Shown: positions 8,764-17,341, numbered from the stretch's first letter. The stretch is 64,000 bases of DNA from Kosakonia sacchari (GCA_900109485.1 FOAY01000002.1:244723-308722); one strand, 5' to 3'. Program-made: numbers and translations. Notes: generated by a model not told the origin, from the sequence alone.

Positions 8764-9812
8764 GTCACTTGCCTGAACACGCCGGGATGCGCGGCTTGCG
8801 GCTTGGCGGATTCTCCCGCTTGCTGCGCCCGCACGCGCTGTGGTGGCTGGCAGGCCTGAGTTTTTTGTCGTTAATGCTGCTGCTTTCCGGTGTGACGCAA
8901 GGTTCGTTACCGGTTCCCGCTTCCGCCATTGGCCGGGCGCTGTTGCTGCCTGATGTGCTGAGCGCTGAACAGCACTACGTGGTGTGGGATATTCGCCTGC
9001 CCCGCGTGCTGATGGCGCTGCTGTGCGGCGCGATGCTGGGCATGGCGGGGGCGGCGATGCAGTCCATCACCCGTAACGGGCTGGCCGACCCGGGGCTGAT
9101 TGGCGTGAAAGAGGGGGCCAGCGTAGTGGTGCTGACGCTGGTGCTCTGCTTCCCGGCGGTCGGGCTGGTCTGGCGTCCGCTGGCGGGTATGGCGGGCGGT
9201 TTACTGGCTGCCGGGCTGGTGATGGTGCTGGCGCGTGATGTTTCTCGTCCGCGCTTTGTGCTGCTTGGCATTGGCGTCTCCTGGACCTTCGCCGCCGGTA
9301 TCGGCGTCTTTATGACTACGGCGGATGTACGTGATGTGCAGACGGCAATGATGTGGCTGGCAGGCAGCCTGCACGCCGCCACCTGGCCGCTGTTGATCGT
9401 CGCGCTGTGTTGGGCGCTGCCCGCAACGCTGATTTTGCTGTTAACGGCGCGCGCCGCTGATGTGGCACTGCTGGGCAATCAGGCGGCAACCGGGCTCGGC
9501 GTTCGCCTGTCGCACCTTGCATGGCTGCGGGTGATCGCGCCGGTATTACTGACGGCCGCCAGCGTTTCCTGCGTTGGCAGCATCGGGTTTGTCGGGCTGA
9601 TCGCTCCGCATATGGCGCGTTTTCTGCTGCGCGGCGGCCAGCGAGCGCTGCTGTGGGGCAGTGCGCTGCTCGGCGGCCTGCTGGTACTGGTGGCGGATTC
9701 GACAGGCCGTCTGGCGTTTGCGCCGCTGCAAATTCCCGCCGGGATCGTCATCTCACTGATTGGCGGGCCGTTTTTTCTGCTGCTGCTGTGGCGGCGACGC
9801 GATCGTTTATAA
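8760..9812 (+). CDS. Iron-siderophore ABC transporter permease (FecCD family), second subunit
   Basis: Second FecCD permease, 350 aa. It shows the family motifs RLPRVLMALLCGAMLGMAGAAMQSITRNGLADPGLIGVKEGA (early) and VGSIGFVGLIAPHMARFLLRG (late). The start overlaps the first permease stop (ATGA). Two non-identical permeases imply a heterodimeric channel as in FecCD and FepDG, unlike the fused FhuB. Confidence 0.93.
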   Translation: MSHLPEHAGMRGLRLGGFSRLLRPHALWWLAGLSFLSLMLLLSGVTQGSLPVPASAIGRALLLPDVLSAEQHYVVWDIRLPRVLMALLCGAMLGMAGAAMQSITRNGLADPGLIGVKEGASVVVLTLVLCFPAVGLVWRPLAGMAGGLLAAGLVMVLARDVSRPRFVLLGIGVSWTFAAGIGVFMTTADVRDVQTAMMWLAGSLHAATWPLLIVALCWALPATLILLLTARAADVALLGNQAATGLGVRLSHLAWLRVIAPVLLTAASVSCVGSIGFVGLIAPHMARFLLRGGQRALLWGSALLGGLLVLVADSTGRLAFAPLQIPAGIVISLIGGPFFLLLLWRRRDRL

Positions 9813-9826
9813 GCTTAAGGAGCCGT

Positions 9827-10774
9827 ATGCGCCTGGTTTTTTCACTGTTATTGCTGGTTGGTCTGAGCGCGGGCGCTGCAGAGCCGACACAAACCTTCAC
9901 TGATGATTTGGGGCGCGTGGTCACGGTACCGCTGCATCCAAAGCGCATCGTGTCGCTGCACGATCTGGATATCACCATTCCTCTGATTGAATTAGGTGTG
10001 CCGCCGGTCGCCAGCCACGGGCGTACCCGCGCCGACGGCAGCCATACGCTGCGCTCCAGCGGCATGCTGACCGGCGTCGACTTTGATAACTCGGACATTG
10101 CGTTTATTGGTACGGCAGATATCGATATTGAAGCGATCGCCGCCGCGAAACCGGATCTGATCATCACCGAACCGAGCCGCAACACGCCGGTGGAGCAGTT
10201 AGAGAAGATCGCGCCAACGGTAAGTATCGATCACTTGCAAGGCGGTGCGCCGGAGATCTACCGCAAACTGGCGCAGCTTACCGGCACGCAGGCGCGCTTG
10301 CAGATCCTTGAGCGCCGTTACCGCGAGCAGATTGCGGCGCTAAAAAGTACCATCGACACCAGCAAAATCACCGTGTCGGTGATTCAGGCGAACAACGGCA
10401 AAATCAACGCATTACACAGCTATCATTCGCTGGGGCGCGTGCTGCGCGATGCCGGTTTTCGTTTTCCGAAACTGATCGACAGCATTCCTGAAGGTGGGCG
10501 CATTGATGTCAGCGCCGAACGTTTGCCGGAGCTGGACGCGGATTTTGTCTTCGCCACCTGGCGCGGCGATACCGGCGGTAAACCGCAGGATGAGATGGCG
10601 GCGATGGATGCGGTGATGCCGGGCTGGTGCGATTTTCTCAATGCCTGCCGTAGCGGGCATTACGTGCTGATCTCCCGTGAGGAAGCGATCTCCAACTCCT
10701 TTGCTTCTCTGAGCCTGATGGTGGCGCAGGTGCAATCACAAATCACCGGGCGACCGCTGCCTGCCGCGAAGTAA
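9827..10774 (+). CDS. Iron-siderophore ABC transporter periplasmic binding protein
   Basis: Periplasmic binding protein of the FecB/FhuD class, 315 aa. A signal peptide MRLVFSLLLLVGLSAGAA is followed by FTDDLGRVVTVPLHPKRIVSLHDLD, the usual family opening; there is no lipobox cysteine. The ATG at 9827 has an AAGGAG site 5 bases upstream, whereas the open frame extends back inside the permease gene, so the longer start is rejected. It delivers ferric siderophore to the FecCD permeases encoded just upstream. Ligand not assigned. Confidence 0.9.
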   Translation: MRLVFSLLLLVGLSAGAAEPTQTFTDDLGRVVTVPLHPKRIVSLHDLDITIPLIELGVPPVASHGRTRADGSHTLRSSGMLTGVDFDNSDIAFIGTADIDIEAIAAAKPDLIITEPSRNTPVEQLEKIAPTVSIDHLQGGAPEIYRKLAQLTGTQARLQILERRYREQIAALKSTIDTSKITVSVIQANNGKINALHSYHSLGRVLRDAGFRFPKLIDSIPEGGRIDVSAERLPELDADFVFATWRGDTGGKPQDEMAAMDAVMPGWCDFLNACRSGHYVLISREEAISNSFASLSLMVAQVQSQITGRPLPAAK

Positions 10775-10786
10775 GGAGCCGCAACG

Positions 10787-11680
10787 ATGCTGAGCACAAA
10801 AAAAGCGAAAAATCGCGTGGATGTGTACGGTGAACGCTTTCGCGCGCGGGCGCACACGCTGTCGCCGCGTTTGCAGGCCGTTGCCCGCTATATCAATGAA
10901 AATCGCGATGTGGTGCTGGAACATACCGCGATTGAGATCGCAGCAGCGACGCAAACTTCTGATGCCACGGTGGTACGCGCCATTCAGGCACTGGGCTTTG
11001 CCGGGCTGCGGGATCTAAAACAGACGCTGGAGCACTGGTTTGGCCCGGCCATTTCATCAGCAGAAAAGATGAGCAGTACGGTGAGTGCGCTCGCCTGCGA
11101 TGTAAATTCCGGTATCGATTTTGTGCTCGAAGGGCATCAGTACACCTGTGAAGTGCTTTCAGCGCCGGACAACCGCTATGCGATTGCGCAGGCGGTGGCC
11201 CTGCTGGTGGAGGCGCGGCAGGTGGCGATTTTCGGCATCGGCGCGTCGGGGATCCTCGCGGAGTATACCGCGCGATTATTCAGCCGCATTGGCCTGCCCG
11301 CGACGCCGCTCAACCGCACCGGCATTGCGCTCGCCGAGCAGCTGATCAATTTGCAGCGCGGCGATGTGCTGATCATGATGGCGCAAAAATCGGCGCACCG
11401 CGAAGGGCTGACCACGCTGAAAGAGACGCGGCGTCTGGGGATTCCGGTGATCCTGCTGACCAATGTGACGGACTCGCGTTTTAGCCAGCAAGCGGATGTG
11501 GTAATCCAGGTACCACGCGGCGGCGAGAAGGGTAAGATCCCGCTGCACGGCACGGTATTGCTGTGTCTGGAGATGATTGTTTTGTCGGTCGCTTCCGCGA
11601 CTTCGCAGCAGGCCATTAAAACGGTGAAACGCATTAATGAGTTTCACCGTGGGTTAAAGCCGGGCGGGAAGAAGGGTTAA
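10787..11680 (+). CDS. RpiR/MurR-family transcriptional regulator (HTH + SIS)
   Basis: 297 aa, N-terminal helix-turn-helix of the RpiR family (about residues 20-95, with AIEIAAATQTSDATVVRAIQALGFAGLRDLK) and a C-terminal SIS sugar-phosphate-binding domain (about 140-270, AIFGIGASGILAEYTARLFSRIG). It lies 12 bases after the siderophore binding-protein gene in the same direction, so it is probably the last gene of that operon. SIS regulators usually sense phosphosugars, which is unexpected in an iron-uptake operon. It is not close enough to E. coli MurR to be named so, although an unaccompanied murQP operon lies 9 kb away. Confidence 0.88.
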   Translation: MLSTKKAKNRVDVYGERFRARAHTLSPRLQAVARYINENRDVVLEHTAIEIAAATQTSDATVVRAIQALGFAGLRDLKQTLEHWFGPAISSAEKMSSTVSALACDVNSGIDFVLEGHQYTCEVLSAPDNRYAIAQAVALLVEARQVAIFGIGASGILAEYTARLFSRIGLPATPLNRTGIALAEQLINLQRGDVLIMMAQKSAHREGLTTLKETRRLGIPVILLTNVTDSRFSQQADVVIQVPRGGEKGKIPLHGTVLLCLEMIVLSVASATSQQAIKTVKRINEFHRGLKPGGKKG

Positions 11681-11683
11681 GTC

Positions 11684-12100
11684 TCAGGAAATAAACAAAA
11701 GCGGCGACACACCAAAGCGGGCGGCTAATTTCTTGATGTGATTGATATTAAGCTGGCGCTCACCGTTGAGAACTCGGGATACCATTGATTTACTGCCGAT
11801 TTCAGCCTGAAAGTCAGAAGTGGTCAGGTGGTACTGATCCATCAATGTTCTCAGTACGGCAAGCCCTGGGGGAATTGTTGCCATTTCTTCACGCAAAGCA
11901 ATAATTTCTGGCTGGCTGTTTTCGTAAGCGCTTATCTTCGCGCAGAGGATATCCAGTAGCGGTGTCGTGGGGTTATTCTCCAGCAGATATTCAACCAGCT
12001 CTAATGCGTCCTGGTAATCTTTTTCGTCCGGGTGCTCCCCCAATAAGGGAACCGCAGCAATCAGATCATTGGTGGCTTTTAATGCATCAGCGACGATCAT
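11684..12100 (-). CDS. higA: HigA-family antitoxin
   Basis: 138 aa, the length of E. coli HigA (YgjM), and alignable over its whole length (E. coli-like VRTLMDQYGLT, EIGSKSMVSRVL, KKLATRFGISP). The C-terminal half is a Cro/C1-type helix-turn-helix (GSKSMVSRVLNGERQLNINHIKKLAARFG) that binds the operon operator; the N-terminal half neutralises the HigB toxin. It is downstream of the toxin and overlaps it by 4 bases, the inverted toxin-first order typical of hig loci. Confidence 0.92.
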   Translation of the reverse strand: MIVADALKATNDLIAAVPLLGEHPDEKDYQDALELVEYLLENNPTTPLLDILCAKISAYENSQPEIIALREEMATIPPGLAVLRTLMDQYHLTTSDFQAEIGSKSMVSRVLNGERQLNINHIKKLAARFGVSPLLFIS

Positions 12101-12414
12101 TTTTTCTTCCCCTTCGAGCGATGTTGTTCGGTAAACCGATCATATTCCCTAGGCGTAAATATATGCCGGACATAGAATTTTTGATTTTCAAAAAAGATAA
12201 GCGCCACAATCCTGAGACTATTGTTCGCTATATCAATGACATAATATTTACTCAGGTATTTAAAATTATCGAGAGTCGGGTAAAGCCTTTTAAGATCATT
12301 CGGTGTCGGGCAGTCTGCTTTTTCAATCGTTTTCGCCAGCGTGAGAAGCGCTGTTTTGTGTTGAGGAAAGCGATCTATTGCTTCCTTGATCGCCTTCATT
12401 GAGATTAAGTGCAT
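12097..12414 (-). CDS. higB: HigB-family mRNA interferase toxin
   Basis: RelE-superfamily ribosome-dependent RNase, 105 aa from the ATG at 12414 (MHLISMKAIKEAI), one residue longer than E. coli HigB and alignable across its length (YPTLDNFKYLSKYYVIDIANNSLRIVALIFFENQKFYVRHIFTPREYD). A longer frame starts at 12450, but that start falls inside the paired operator and promoter, so 12414 is chosen. Neutralised by HigA, encoded immediately downstream with a 4-base overlap. Confidence 0.9.
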   Translation of the reverse strand: MHLISMKAIKEAIDRFPQHKTALLTLAKTIEKADCPTPNDLKRLYPTLDNFKYLSKYYVIDIANNSLRIVALIFFENQKFYVRHIFTPREYDRFTEQHRSKGKKK

Positions 12415-12434
12415 TTCTTTTGCCCTGAGCGTCC

Positions 12435-12479
12435 GTTGCCAATCAGTCAACAGTACAGGGTTGTTGCCATTTGGTCAAC
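12435..12479 (-). promoter_or_regulatory. Paired HigA operators and promoter
   Basis: Two 17-base copies of GTTGCC-N5-GTCAAC occur at 12435-12451 and 12463-12479, 28 bases apart. Each is an imperfect inverted repeat. On the minus strand the distal copy supplies a -35-like TTGACC, and TACTGT 17 bases on is a plausible -10 between the copies. HigA binding would therefore cover the promoter. Confidence 0.65.
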
Positions 12480-12487
12480 CTCTGCCG

Positions 12488-13651
12488 CTAATGGCTTCGA
12501 CGCCGCCCGCAAACATGAATCACCAGCGCGGCGCTGTAAGCCAGCACAATGGCGAAACTCATCTTCCACATTGCTTCGCCGCCGATACCGGACAACGGCG
12601 TGGCGATGCCGCCAAAGACGAACATCAACATGCCCAGTAACGCCGACGCGGTGCCGGAATGGCGGGCTTCGACGCTGTTCATCGCGGCCGAACCGGCAAT
12701 GGTTGAAATCCCGCTGTTCAGCGCCACGGTGAAGAACAGCCCCACCAGCGCCAGCACGGGCATGCCGAATCCGGCAAACAGCGCGGTCAGTACGGCGCTG
12801 CAAACGGCCAGTAACAGACCGCGCGTTAACAGCTTTTGCCCGTCGATAAACCGCGCCAGCCGGGCAAAGATCAGCGCCGAAATAATCAGCCCGCCGCCAT
12901 TCACCGCGAACAGCAGGCTGAACTGCATCGCCGTCAGGCCATATTCGCTTTGCAGAACAAAGGACGACGAACCGATCCAGGAAAATAACCCGGCCAGCAT
13001 AAAGGCCTGAATAAAGCAGAAGGTAGAAAACTGCTTATTTTTAAGCACGGTAAGCGAGGTGCTGAGCAGCCCGCCGCCGCTGCTTTTCTCCTGCAATGTC
13101 TCTTTCAGTACCACCATGCTGGAGAGCAGCAATACCACGCCAACCGCCGCCATCGTCCAGAACAGCGCGCGCCAGTGCAGCGTAGAGGCGATATAACCGC
13201 CGAGCACCGGCGAGACGATTGGTGCAATGCCGTTTACCGTCATCAGCAGGGCGAAAAATTGCGTCAGCAGCGCGCCGTGATACTTATCGCGAGCAATCGC
13301 GCGGGAGAGCACTGAACCGCCTGCGCCCGCCAGACCCTGGATAAAACGCCAGAAGATCAGCCAGTGAATATCCTGCGTGGTCGCGCACAATACGGAAGAG
13401 AGGATAAACAGCAGCAGAGAGAGCATCAGCGGGCGCTTGCGTCCCAACCGATCGCTCAGCGGGCCGAAAAAAAGCTGCCCCAGACCCAACCCCAACAGCG
13501 AGGCGGTCAGCGAGAGCTGCGTCAGCGTGGTGGTGGTGCTGAGCTGCCGGGTAATATCCGGCAGCGCGGGAAGATAGAGATCGGTACAAATCGGCCCAAT
13601 GGCCGTCAGCATGCCCAGTACTATCGTCCAGGCAAGAGAGATCCGTGGCAT
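12488..13651 (-). CDS. Bcr/CflA-family multidrug MFS transporter
   Basis: 387-aa inner-membrane drug:proton antiporter with twelve predicted membrane segments. Motifs of the 12-TM DHA1 group include TDLYLPALPDI near TM1, the loop 2-3 motif GPLSDRLGRKRPLM and FWRFIQGLAGAGGSVLSRAIARD. The ATG at 13651 has GGAG upstream and gives the usual family length; an upstream in-frame start at 13696 would add 15 residues without support. A TetR gene lies directly upstream in the same direction and probably controls it. Confidence 0.88.
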   Translation of the reverse strand: MPRISLAWTIVLGMLTAIGPICTDLYLPALPDITRQLSTTTTLTQLSLTASLLGLGLGQLFFGPLSDRLGRKRPLMLSLLLFILSSVLCATTQDIHWLIFWRFIQGLAGAGGSVLSRAIARDKYHGALLTQFFALLMTVNGIAPIVSPVLGGYIASTLHWRALFWTMAAVGVVLLLSSMVVLKETLQEKSSGGGLLSTSLTVLKNKQFSTFCFIQAFMLAGLFSWIGSSSFVLQSEYGLTAMQFSLLFAVNGGGLIISALIFARLARFIDGQKLLTRGLLLAVCSAVLTALFAGFGMPVLALVGLFFTVALNSGISTIAGSAAMNSVEARHSGTASALLGMLMFVFGGIATPLSGIGGEAMWKMSFAIVLAYSAALVIHVCGRRRSH

Positions 13652-13717
13652 AACAACTCCGGTCAAAATACGGCATCGGCTCCGGTGAAACCACATCAGA
13701 ACCGAATAGTCGGGGAT

Positions 13718-14290
13718 TTAATGCTTAAACAGCATGGTGATGATTTCCTGGTACAGCACCTGCATTTGCGCCGGGTCGCTTTTTTGCGGCGTCAGGCGAC
13801 GGAAAGTGGTGCCTTCCATCAGCGTTGCCAGTAGCTCCACGCTACAGCGAATGCGTTCATCGCTTAATTGTGGATAGCGGCTCTGCATATGCGCGCAGGC
13901 GTTTTCAAACATCCGGACGTCGGCCTCGACCAGCATCTCCTGCACGCGCGGATTGCGCGTTGCTTCCGCCGCCATCTCCAGCATCAGCGCATCATCGTCA
14001 GGGCTGAGGGTGTGCCGCCAGGCCAGTATTTCCGGCAGGTGTTCGGTTTCGGTCTTACCCTGCATTTCGGCGATGCGGTAGTCGATAATCCGGCGGATCA
14101 TCTCTTCGATAATGGCGTCTTTATTGACGAAATAACGGTAAATCTGCCCAACGCTGAGCTGAGCTTCGAGGGCGATTTGCGACATGCTGGCCGCGTGGAA
14201 TCCGCTAATGCGAAAGCGGCGGCGCGCGGCGGCAATAATCTCGTCCTGGCGTTGCTGGTGGCGCTGCTCCTGCGATGGTTTGGTCAGCAT
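13718..14290 (-). CDS. TetR-family transcriptional regulator
   Basis: 190 aa. The N-terminal helix-turn-helix (about residues 15-60) reads RQDEIIAAARRRFRISGFHAASMSQIALEAQLSVGQIYRYFVNKDAIIEEMI, a classic TetR signature; the rest is a helical ligand-binding domain. The ATG at 14290 has AGGGA upstream; an in-frame start at 14338 would overlap the operator-like repeat at 14314-14331. It precedes the Bcr/CflA efflux gene by 66 bases on the same strand, so it is its likely repressor. Confidence 0.87.
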   Translation of the reverse strand: MLTKPSQEQRHQQRQDEIIAAARRRFRISGFHAASMSQIALEAQLSVGQIYRYFVNKDAIIEEMIRRIIDYRIAEMQGKTETEHLPEILAWRHTLSPDDDALMLEMAAEATRNPRVQEMLVEADVRMFENACAHMQSRYPQLSDERIRCSVELLATLMEGTTFRRLTPQKSDPAQMQVLYQEIITMLFKH

Positions 14291-14313
14291 CTCTGTCCCT
14301 CGTGTCGTTTTGG

Positions 14314-14331
14314 TGAGAGTGATCGTTCTCA
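14314..14331. promoter_or_regulatory. Operator-like inverted repeat before the TetR gene
   Basis: TGAGA-N8-TCTCA lies 24 bases before the TetR start. Position and symmetry suit autoregulation by the TetR protein; this is inferred from architecture only. Confidence 0.35.
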
Positions 14332-14428
14332 TGAGCAATTAAAATAAACGAATCCGCGCGTCCGGGGTAACGTTTTTGCCTGGAACTTATAGAAAGTTAC
14401 AAAAAAACAGATTGTGGAGAGAAGATGC

Positions 14429-14452
14429 AAAAAAGGTGAGATAACACTCACC
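14429..14452 (-). terminator. Terminator after the quinone reductase gene, with a competing stem
   Basis: On the minus strand GGTGAG-TGTTAT-CTCACC is followed by six T, a good intrinsic terminator. The GGTGAG arm can instead pair as CTCACCGG/CCGGTGAG within 14447-14477, so two mutually exclusive stems are possible right after the stop codon. Confidence 0.65.
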
Positions 14453-14481
14453 GGCGCGCATGGCACGCACCGGTGAGCAGG

Positions 14482-15267
14482 TTATTGTTTACGTTGTTGA
14501 TGGATCGACAGCCCGCTTTCGCCGAGGGCAAGGTCCGGGCGCAGCGTCAGTTGCGGAATCAGGTAATCGCCGCCGTTTTGCCGACGAAAGGCCAGCGGTT
14601 CTGCTGACCAGAGCGTATCCAGCCGCTGCGCCAGCGCGGTACAACATTCGGCAAAGCGTGTTTCATCCATGCGGTTGCTGCGATAAAACACCAGTGGAGG
14701 CAGCACTTCGAAGCCAGGATAAAACAGGATCCCATGCTGGATCGGAAACAGCAGATCGTCGATCGGGCCGTTAATACCGCGCGGAGCGTAATGCGATTCC
14801 CAGCCGCCGGTGGTCACCAGCAGCATCGCCCGTTTCCCCGCCAGACTCCCTTCGCCGTAACGATCGCCCCAGTGCGTGTCGCTGTGTTCGCCCACGCCGT
14901 AGGCAAACCCACAGGCATAAACGCGATCGACCCAGCCTTTCATGATCGCCGGCATGGAGAACCACCACAGCGGAAACTGGAAAATCACTGCATCGGCGCG
15001 TTGCAGCTTGGCTTGTTCCCGGGCGATGTCGTCCGTCTGTGTTCCCCGCTCAAACGCCTGTTTTGAATCAGATGAAGGATGGTAAAAATCACCCACCGGC
15101 GGCGCGCTGCTGTCATCGGCATCAAGCTGCGATTTCCATTGCATGGCATAGAGATCGGAAACCTCGACCTGATGACCGGCATTTTCCAGATGCTGTACGG
15201 CAAAATCCTTTAGCGCGCCGTTGAGCGAATGGGGCTGCGGGTGGGCATAAACAATCAGTACGTTCAT
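14482..15267 (-). CDS. NAD(P)H dehydrogenase (quinone), flavodoxin-like fold
   Basis: 261-aa cytoplasmic flavoprotein of the NQO1/MdaB/KefF group that reduces quinones by two electrons. Motifs: MNVLIVYAHPQPHSLNGAL (FMN/FAD phosphate loop), ADAVIFQFPLWWFSMPAIMKGWVDRVYACGFAYG and LLVTTGGWESHY. The ATG at 15267 has GGAG 6-7 bases upstream and gives the family N-terminus; a start at 15285 is rejected. It is divergent from a LysR regulator, its probable controller. Confidence 0.87.
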   Translation of the reverse strand: MNVLIVYAHPQPHSLNGALKDFAVQHLENAGHQVEVSDLYAMQWKSQLDADDSSAPPVGDFYHPSSDSKQAFERGTQTDDIAREQAKLQRADAVIFQFPLWWFSMPAIMKGWVDRVYACGFAYGVGEHSDTHWGDRYGEGSLAGKRAMLLVTTGGWESHYAPRGINGPIDDLLFPIQHGILFYPGFEVLPPLVFYRSNRMDETRFAECCTALAQRLDTLWSAEPLAFRRQNGGDYLIPQLTLRPDLALGESGLSIHQQRKQ

Positions 15268-15354
15268 AACAACTCCAGGCAACAAAATTGAGTGTGCAGG
15301 GTAGGAGAGTGACGGATATAGTGGAAATTAATTGCTTATATCACAGGTATAGTC

Positions 15355-16269
15355 ATGGTTAATTTGCACCGGCTGGATCTCAATCTGCTGCGTACGCTGG
15401 ATGTGCTGTTGAGCGAACATAATGTGACGCGCGCGGCGCAGCGCCTGAATCTTTCTCAGCCTTCCGTCAGCGTTCAACTGGCGCGGTTGCGGGACATTTT
15501 TGCCGATCCGTTACTTCTGCCGGGGCCGCGCGGTATGCAGCCGACCGCCAGGGCCGATGAATTGCGCGAACCGCTGCGTCAGGCGCTGGAAGCGCTGGAA
15601 CGTGCGGTAGAGCCTGCCAGCGCTTTCGATCCTGCCCGTGCCGCCGTCACCTGGCGCGTGGCGGCCACCGACTATACGGAATCGGCGATCCTGCTCCCTT
15701 TACTGAGCCATTTTCGCGCCGCCGCGCCGGGCAGCCGTCTGGCGATATTTGAACTCAGCCCGTTGCAGATCCAGCGCCAGGCCGGGCAGGGCGATATCGA
15801 TCTCTTTTTCCATCTACGCGAAGGCGCGCCGCCTGCTCTGCACCAGCGGTTATTGTTCACCGAGCGCTATGTGCTGGCCGGGCGTTTGCACCATCCGGCG
15901 TTAATCAACGGTAGCCCGACGCTGGCGCAGTTTTGCCAGTTGGAACATGTGATTGTCTCGCCAGAAGGCGGCGGTTTTCAGGCGGCAACGGATATCGCGC
16001 TGGCGGAGCGCGGTTTGCAGCGCAACGTGGTGCTCTCCGTTCCCCATTTCCTGTTTATGCTCGATGCGCTCGCCCGCACTGATTTGGTAGCGGTACTGCC
16101 GGAGCGGCTGGTCGCGAACAACCGCACTTTGCAGGTGGTCGAGCCGCCGCTGGATCTTCCGGGCTTCGACATGCTGATGCTCTGGCATGAACGGTTGCAC
16201 CGCGATCCCGGCCATCAATGGCTGCGCCAGCAGATTATCGCCTCGATGGGCGCGCGCGGAAGTGGTTAA
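15355..16269 (+). CDS. LysR-family transcriptional regulator
   Basis: 304 aa with the winged helix at the N-terminus (LDLNLLRTLDVLLSEHNVTRAAQRLNLSQPSVSVQLARLRDIFADPLLLPGPRGMQPT) of the NodD/MexT-like branch, then a periplasmic-binding-protein-like effector domain. It is divergent from the quinone reductase gene over an 87-base gap, the usual layout for a LysR regulator and its redox-stress target. Effector unknown. Confidence 0.88.
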   Translation: MVNLHRLDLNLLRTLDVLLSEHNVTRAAQRLNLSQPSVSVQLARLRDIFADPLLLPGPRGMQPTARADELREPLRQALEALERAVEPASAFDPARAAVTWRVAATDYTESAILLPLLSHFRAAAPGSRLAIFELSPLQIQRQAGQGDIDLFFHLREGAPPALHQRLLFTERYVLAGRLHHPALINGSPTLAQFCQLEHVIVSPEGGGFQAATDIALAERGLQRNVVLSVPHFLFMLDALARTDLVAVLPERLVANNRTLQVVEPPLDLPGFDMLMLWHERLHRDPGHQWLRQQIIASMGARGSG

Positions 16270-16287
16270 CATCTTGTCACACTTATG

Positions 16288-16302
16288 TGAGAATAATTCT
16301 CA
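16288..16302 (+). promoter_or_regulatory. Fur box (7-1-7 palindrome) before the AraC regulator
   Basis: TGAGAAT-A-ATTCTCA is a perfect 15-base palindrome with the 7-1-7 layout of Fur sites (TGATAAT-N-ATTATCA), differing only at two symmetric bases. It lies 86 bases before the AraC start. Confidence 0.75.
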
Positions 16303-16387
16303 ATATTATTGAAGCGCACCAGGCCGGATGATAAGGTGTAAGCCGTTTCGCCCGGCGTCGGGCACGGGTTCGCGGCGGCTGTTGGCT

Positions 16388-17341
16388 ATGCAAAAAAGAG
16401 ACTTTTCGGTTGAAGATTTTATCGGCTTTGGCGAGCGCTACGGGATCGACTACCGTTTCCCGGCGCTGGCGTCCGGCCGATCGTTTCACAAAGAAAAGCG
16501 CATGGTGATTCAGGGAGAAGTCGAAGAGATGACGCTCTCCTCCGGCCTGAATCTTACCCGCTCGGATATTCGCGTCCTGCAACCCTATGAAACCACATCG
16601 CTGCACAGCTGCCCGCTCTATATGCTGGTGGTGCTGGAAGGTTGCGTGCAACTGCGCCTGAATGGCAAAGCGTTTATCGTGCGCGCGGGGATGGCATTTA
16701 CCTCGCGCCTGAGCGACCAGCAGGTGATGAACGCCAGCCATCAGGCGGATAACCACTTGCGTACGCTGTCGATGGGTGTTGATCCGCTGCGCTGCCAACA
16801 ATCGCCGTTGCTGACGGCGCTTTTACAGCAGTGGGAAGCGCACGGCGCACCGACCTTTTTATGGTCCGTTCCGGCATTTTTGCTTTCCGGGCTGCAACAC
16901 ATGCAGCAGAGCCAGCAACCGGGTTTATCGCGCCAGTTGATCCTTGAAGGCGTGATGCTGCAATTGCTCGGGCATGCGCTGTCGCAACCCTTGCCAGGCA
17001 GCGAAAAACGCAGTTCCGCCGCCAGCAGCGAGCAGCACCGGCTGGAAACCGTGCGCCGTTTGCTGGAACAGCAGCCGGAAAAAGAGTACACCCTCACCGC
17101 ATTAGCCCAACTGGCGGCAATGAGTTCCAGCAGTTTGCGCGTGAAGTTCCGCCAGGCTTATGGCCATTCCGTGTTTGATTACCTGCGCGACTGCCGCCTT
17201 GAACTGGCGCGGCGCTATCTGGCGCAGGGCTATAGCGTACAGCAGGCGGCCTGGATGTCGGGCTACCAGCATGCCACGAATTTCTCTACCGCTTTTCGTC
17301 GCCGCTACGGTGTGGCACCCAGCGAAATGCGCCTCGCCTGA
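16388..17341 (+). CDS. AraC-family regulator of a siderophore receptor (PchR-like)
   Basis: 317 aa from the ATG at 16388 (MQKRDFSVEDF); an earlier frame start at 16328 adds a low-complexity extension and is not favoured. The C-terminal 100 residues hold two helix-turn-helix motifs (YTLTALAQLAAMSSSSLRVKFRQAYGHSVFDYLRDCRLELARRYL and VQQAAWMSGYQHATNFSTAFRRRYGVAPSEMR). The N-terminal domain resembles PchR/YbtA-type siderophore sensors. It sits between a Fur box and a siderophore receptor gene in the same direction, so it probably activates the receptor when ferric siderophore is present. Confidence 0.85.
   Translation: MQKRDFSVEDFIGFGERYGIDYRFPALASGRSFHKEKRMVIQGEVEEMTLSSGLNLTRSDIRVLQPYETTSLHSCPLYMLVVLEGCVQLRLNGKAFIVRAGMAFTSRLSDQQVMNASHQADNHLRTLSMGVDPLRCQQSPLLTALLQQWEAHGAPTFLWSVPAFLLSGLQHMQQSQQPGLSRQLILEGVMLQLLGHALSQPLPGSEKRSSAASSEQHRLETVRRLLEQQPEKEYTLTALAQLAAMSSSSLRVKFRQAYGHSVFDYLRDCRLELARRYLAQGYSVQQAAWMSGYQHATNFSTAFRRRYGVAPSEMRLA

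Noticed and set aside
7914..8834. Open frame of 306 codons opposite the FecCD permease gene
   Set aside because: Antisense to a permease with all family motifs; Ser/Ala/Arg-rich shadow without recognisable domain.
9521..9826. N-terminal extension of the siderophore binding protein
   Set aside because: It runs inside the permease gene and would bury the signal peptide; the ATG at 9827 has a strong ribosome site.
10787..11680. Assignment of the RpiR-type regulator as MurR
   Set aside because: It is in a siderophore operon 9 kb from murQP and does not read as a clear MurR; domain family alone is not enough.
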